Shown: piece after piece, positions 5,350 through 5,462 of the stretch
How the letters are laid out: each line of letters starts with the position of its first letter
How positions within the stretch are numbered: the first letter of the stretch is position 1
From: Deltaproteobacteria bacterium
GTDB taxonomy: Bacteria > Desulfobacterota_C > Deferrisomatia > Deferrisomatales > JACRMM01
Direction of reading: 5' to 3'
Assembly: GCA_016218905.1 (NCBI GenBank)
Contig: JACRCS010000401.1
Location: forward strand, 1 to 5,462
DNA length: 5,462 bases
Notes under the pieces: generated by a model
Told to the model about the DNA's origin: nothing
Databases searched by the model: none
What the model saw: only the letters and a program-made list of their open reading frames with translations
Program-made: the position numbers and the translations under genes

Positions 5350-5462
5350 TCGGCACCCAGAAATCCATACCCTCTGCCGACGACGAATACCGAAGCCGGG
5401 CTCTCGCTCCGGCTCGAGTCGCTGCCGAAAGAAACAACTTCCTTACGGCTTGGAGGATTCCC
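5350..5462. other. Region upstream of the lon promoter, no assignable gene
   Basis: Nothing certain is encoded here. Two minus-strand frames are open from the right edge and end in TGA, one at about 5346 and one within the promoter region (its last residues read MDFWVPIENLS). A plus-strand frame is open too, so none can be chosen. A hairpin AGCCGG-N9-CCGGCT at 5394-5414 has no T-run after it. It could hold the 3' end of a neighbouring gene or be non-coding. Confidence 0.4.

Noticed and set aside
5394..5414. The hairpin AGCCGG-N9-CCGGCT as an intrinsic terminator
   Set aside because: The loop is nine bases, the stem only six, and no T-run follows on either strand. It is too weak to call.
5371..5462. 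A possible tRNA, suggested by GGCTCGAGTC resembling a T-loop
   Set aside because: The loop lacks the TTC start, its flanks do not pair as a T-stem, and no acceptor, D or anticodon stem could be matched around it.

Overview
The window is GC-rich throughout and gene-dense, with short gaps, a GTG start and a four-base stop/start overlap. This suits a high-GC free-living bacterium. The gene content and the style of the Lon protein are compatible with Acidobacteriota or a deltaproteobacterial-type lineage, but nothing here fixes the taxon. No rRNA, tRNA, CRISPR array, insertion sequence or phage gene was seen.

Layout, left to right. (1) Bases 1-106, minus strand: the first 35 codons of an unrecognised membrane protein that runs off the left edge. 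(2) Bases 107-211: a divergent intergenic region with a small palindrome just before the next gene. (3) Bases 212-1675, plus strand: an Ada-type methyl-phosphotriester sensor and AraC-type activator fused to an AlkA-type 3-methyladenine DNA glycosylase. (4) Bases 1672-2178, plus strand: an Ogt/MGMT-type O6-alkylguanine-DNA alkyltransferase that overlaps the fusion gene by four bases. (5) Bases 2183-2716, minus strand: a DinB-fold putative metal-dependent protein, convergent with ogt across a 4-bp gap. (6) Bases 2755-5280, minus strand: a full-length lon (ATP-dependent protease La) reading frame cut by one in-frame amber codon at 3631-3633. (7) Bases 5281-5462: the upstream region of lon, more AT-rich, with a good promoter candidate and an inverted repeat in the leader.

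Genes 3 and 4 form a compact adaptive-response operon against DNA alkylation. The N-terminal Ada module should sense methyl phosphotriesters and activate transcription, the AlkA module should excise N-alkylated bases, and the Ogt protein should directly reverse O6-alkylguanine. Together they hold the activities of E. coli Ada plus AlkA, but partitioned differently. Lon and the DinB-like gene share strand and a 38-bp gap and are probably co-transcribed.

I found no clearly undescribed system. The strongest anomaly is the lon amber codon. The frame is otherwise intact on both sides, and the Walker, sensor-1, arginine-finger and Ser/Lys catalytic residues are all preserved. The stop separates the ATPase core from the ATPase lid and the protease domain. 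It could be a recent nonsense mutation, a sequence error, or (much less likely) a read-through codon. A roughly 45-residue Pro/Ala-rich insertion before the Lon Walker A motif is a second point of interest.
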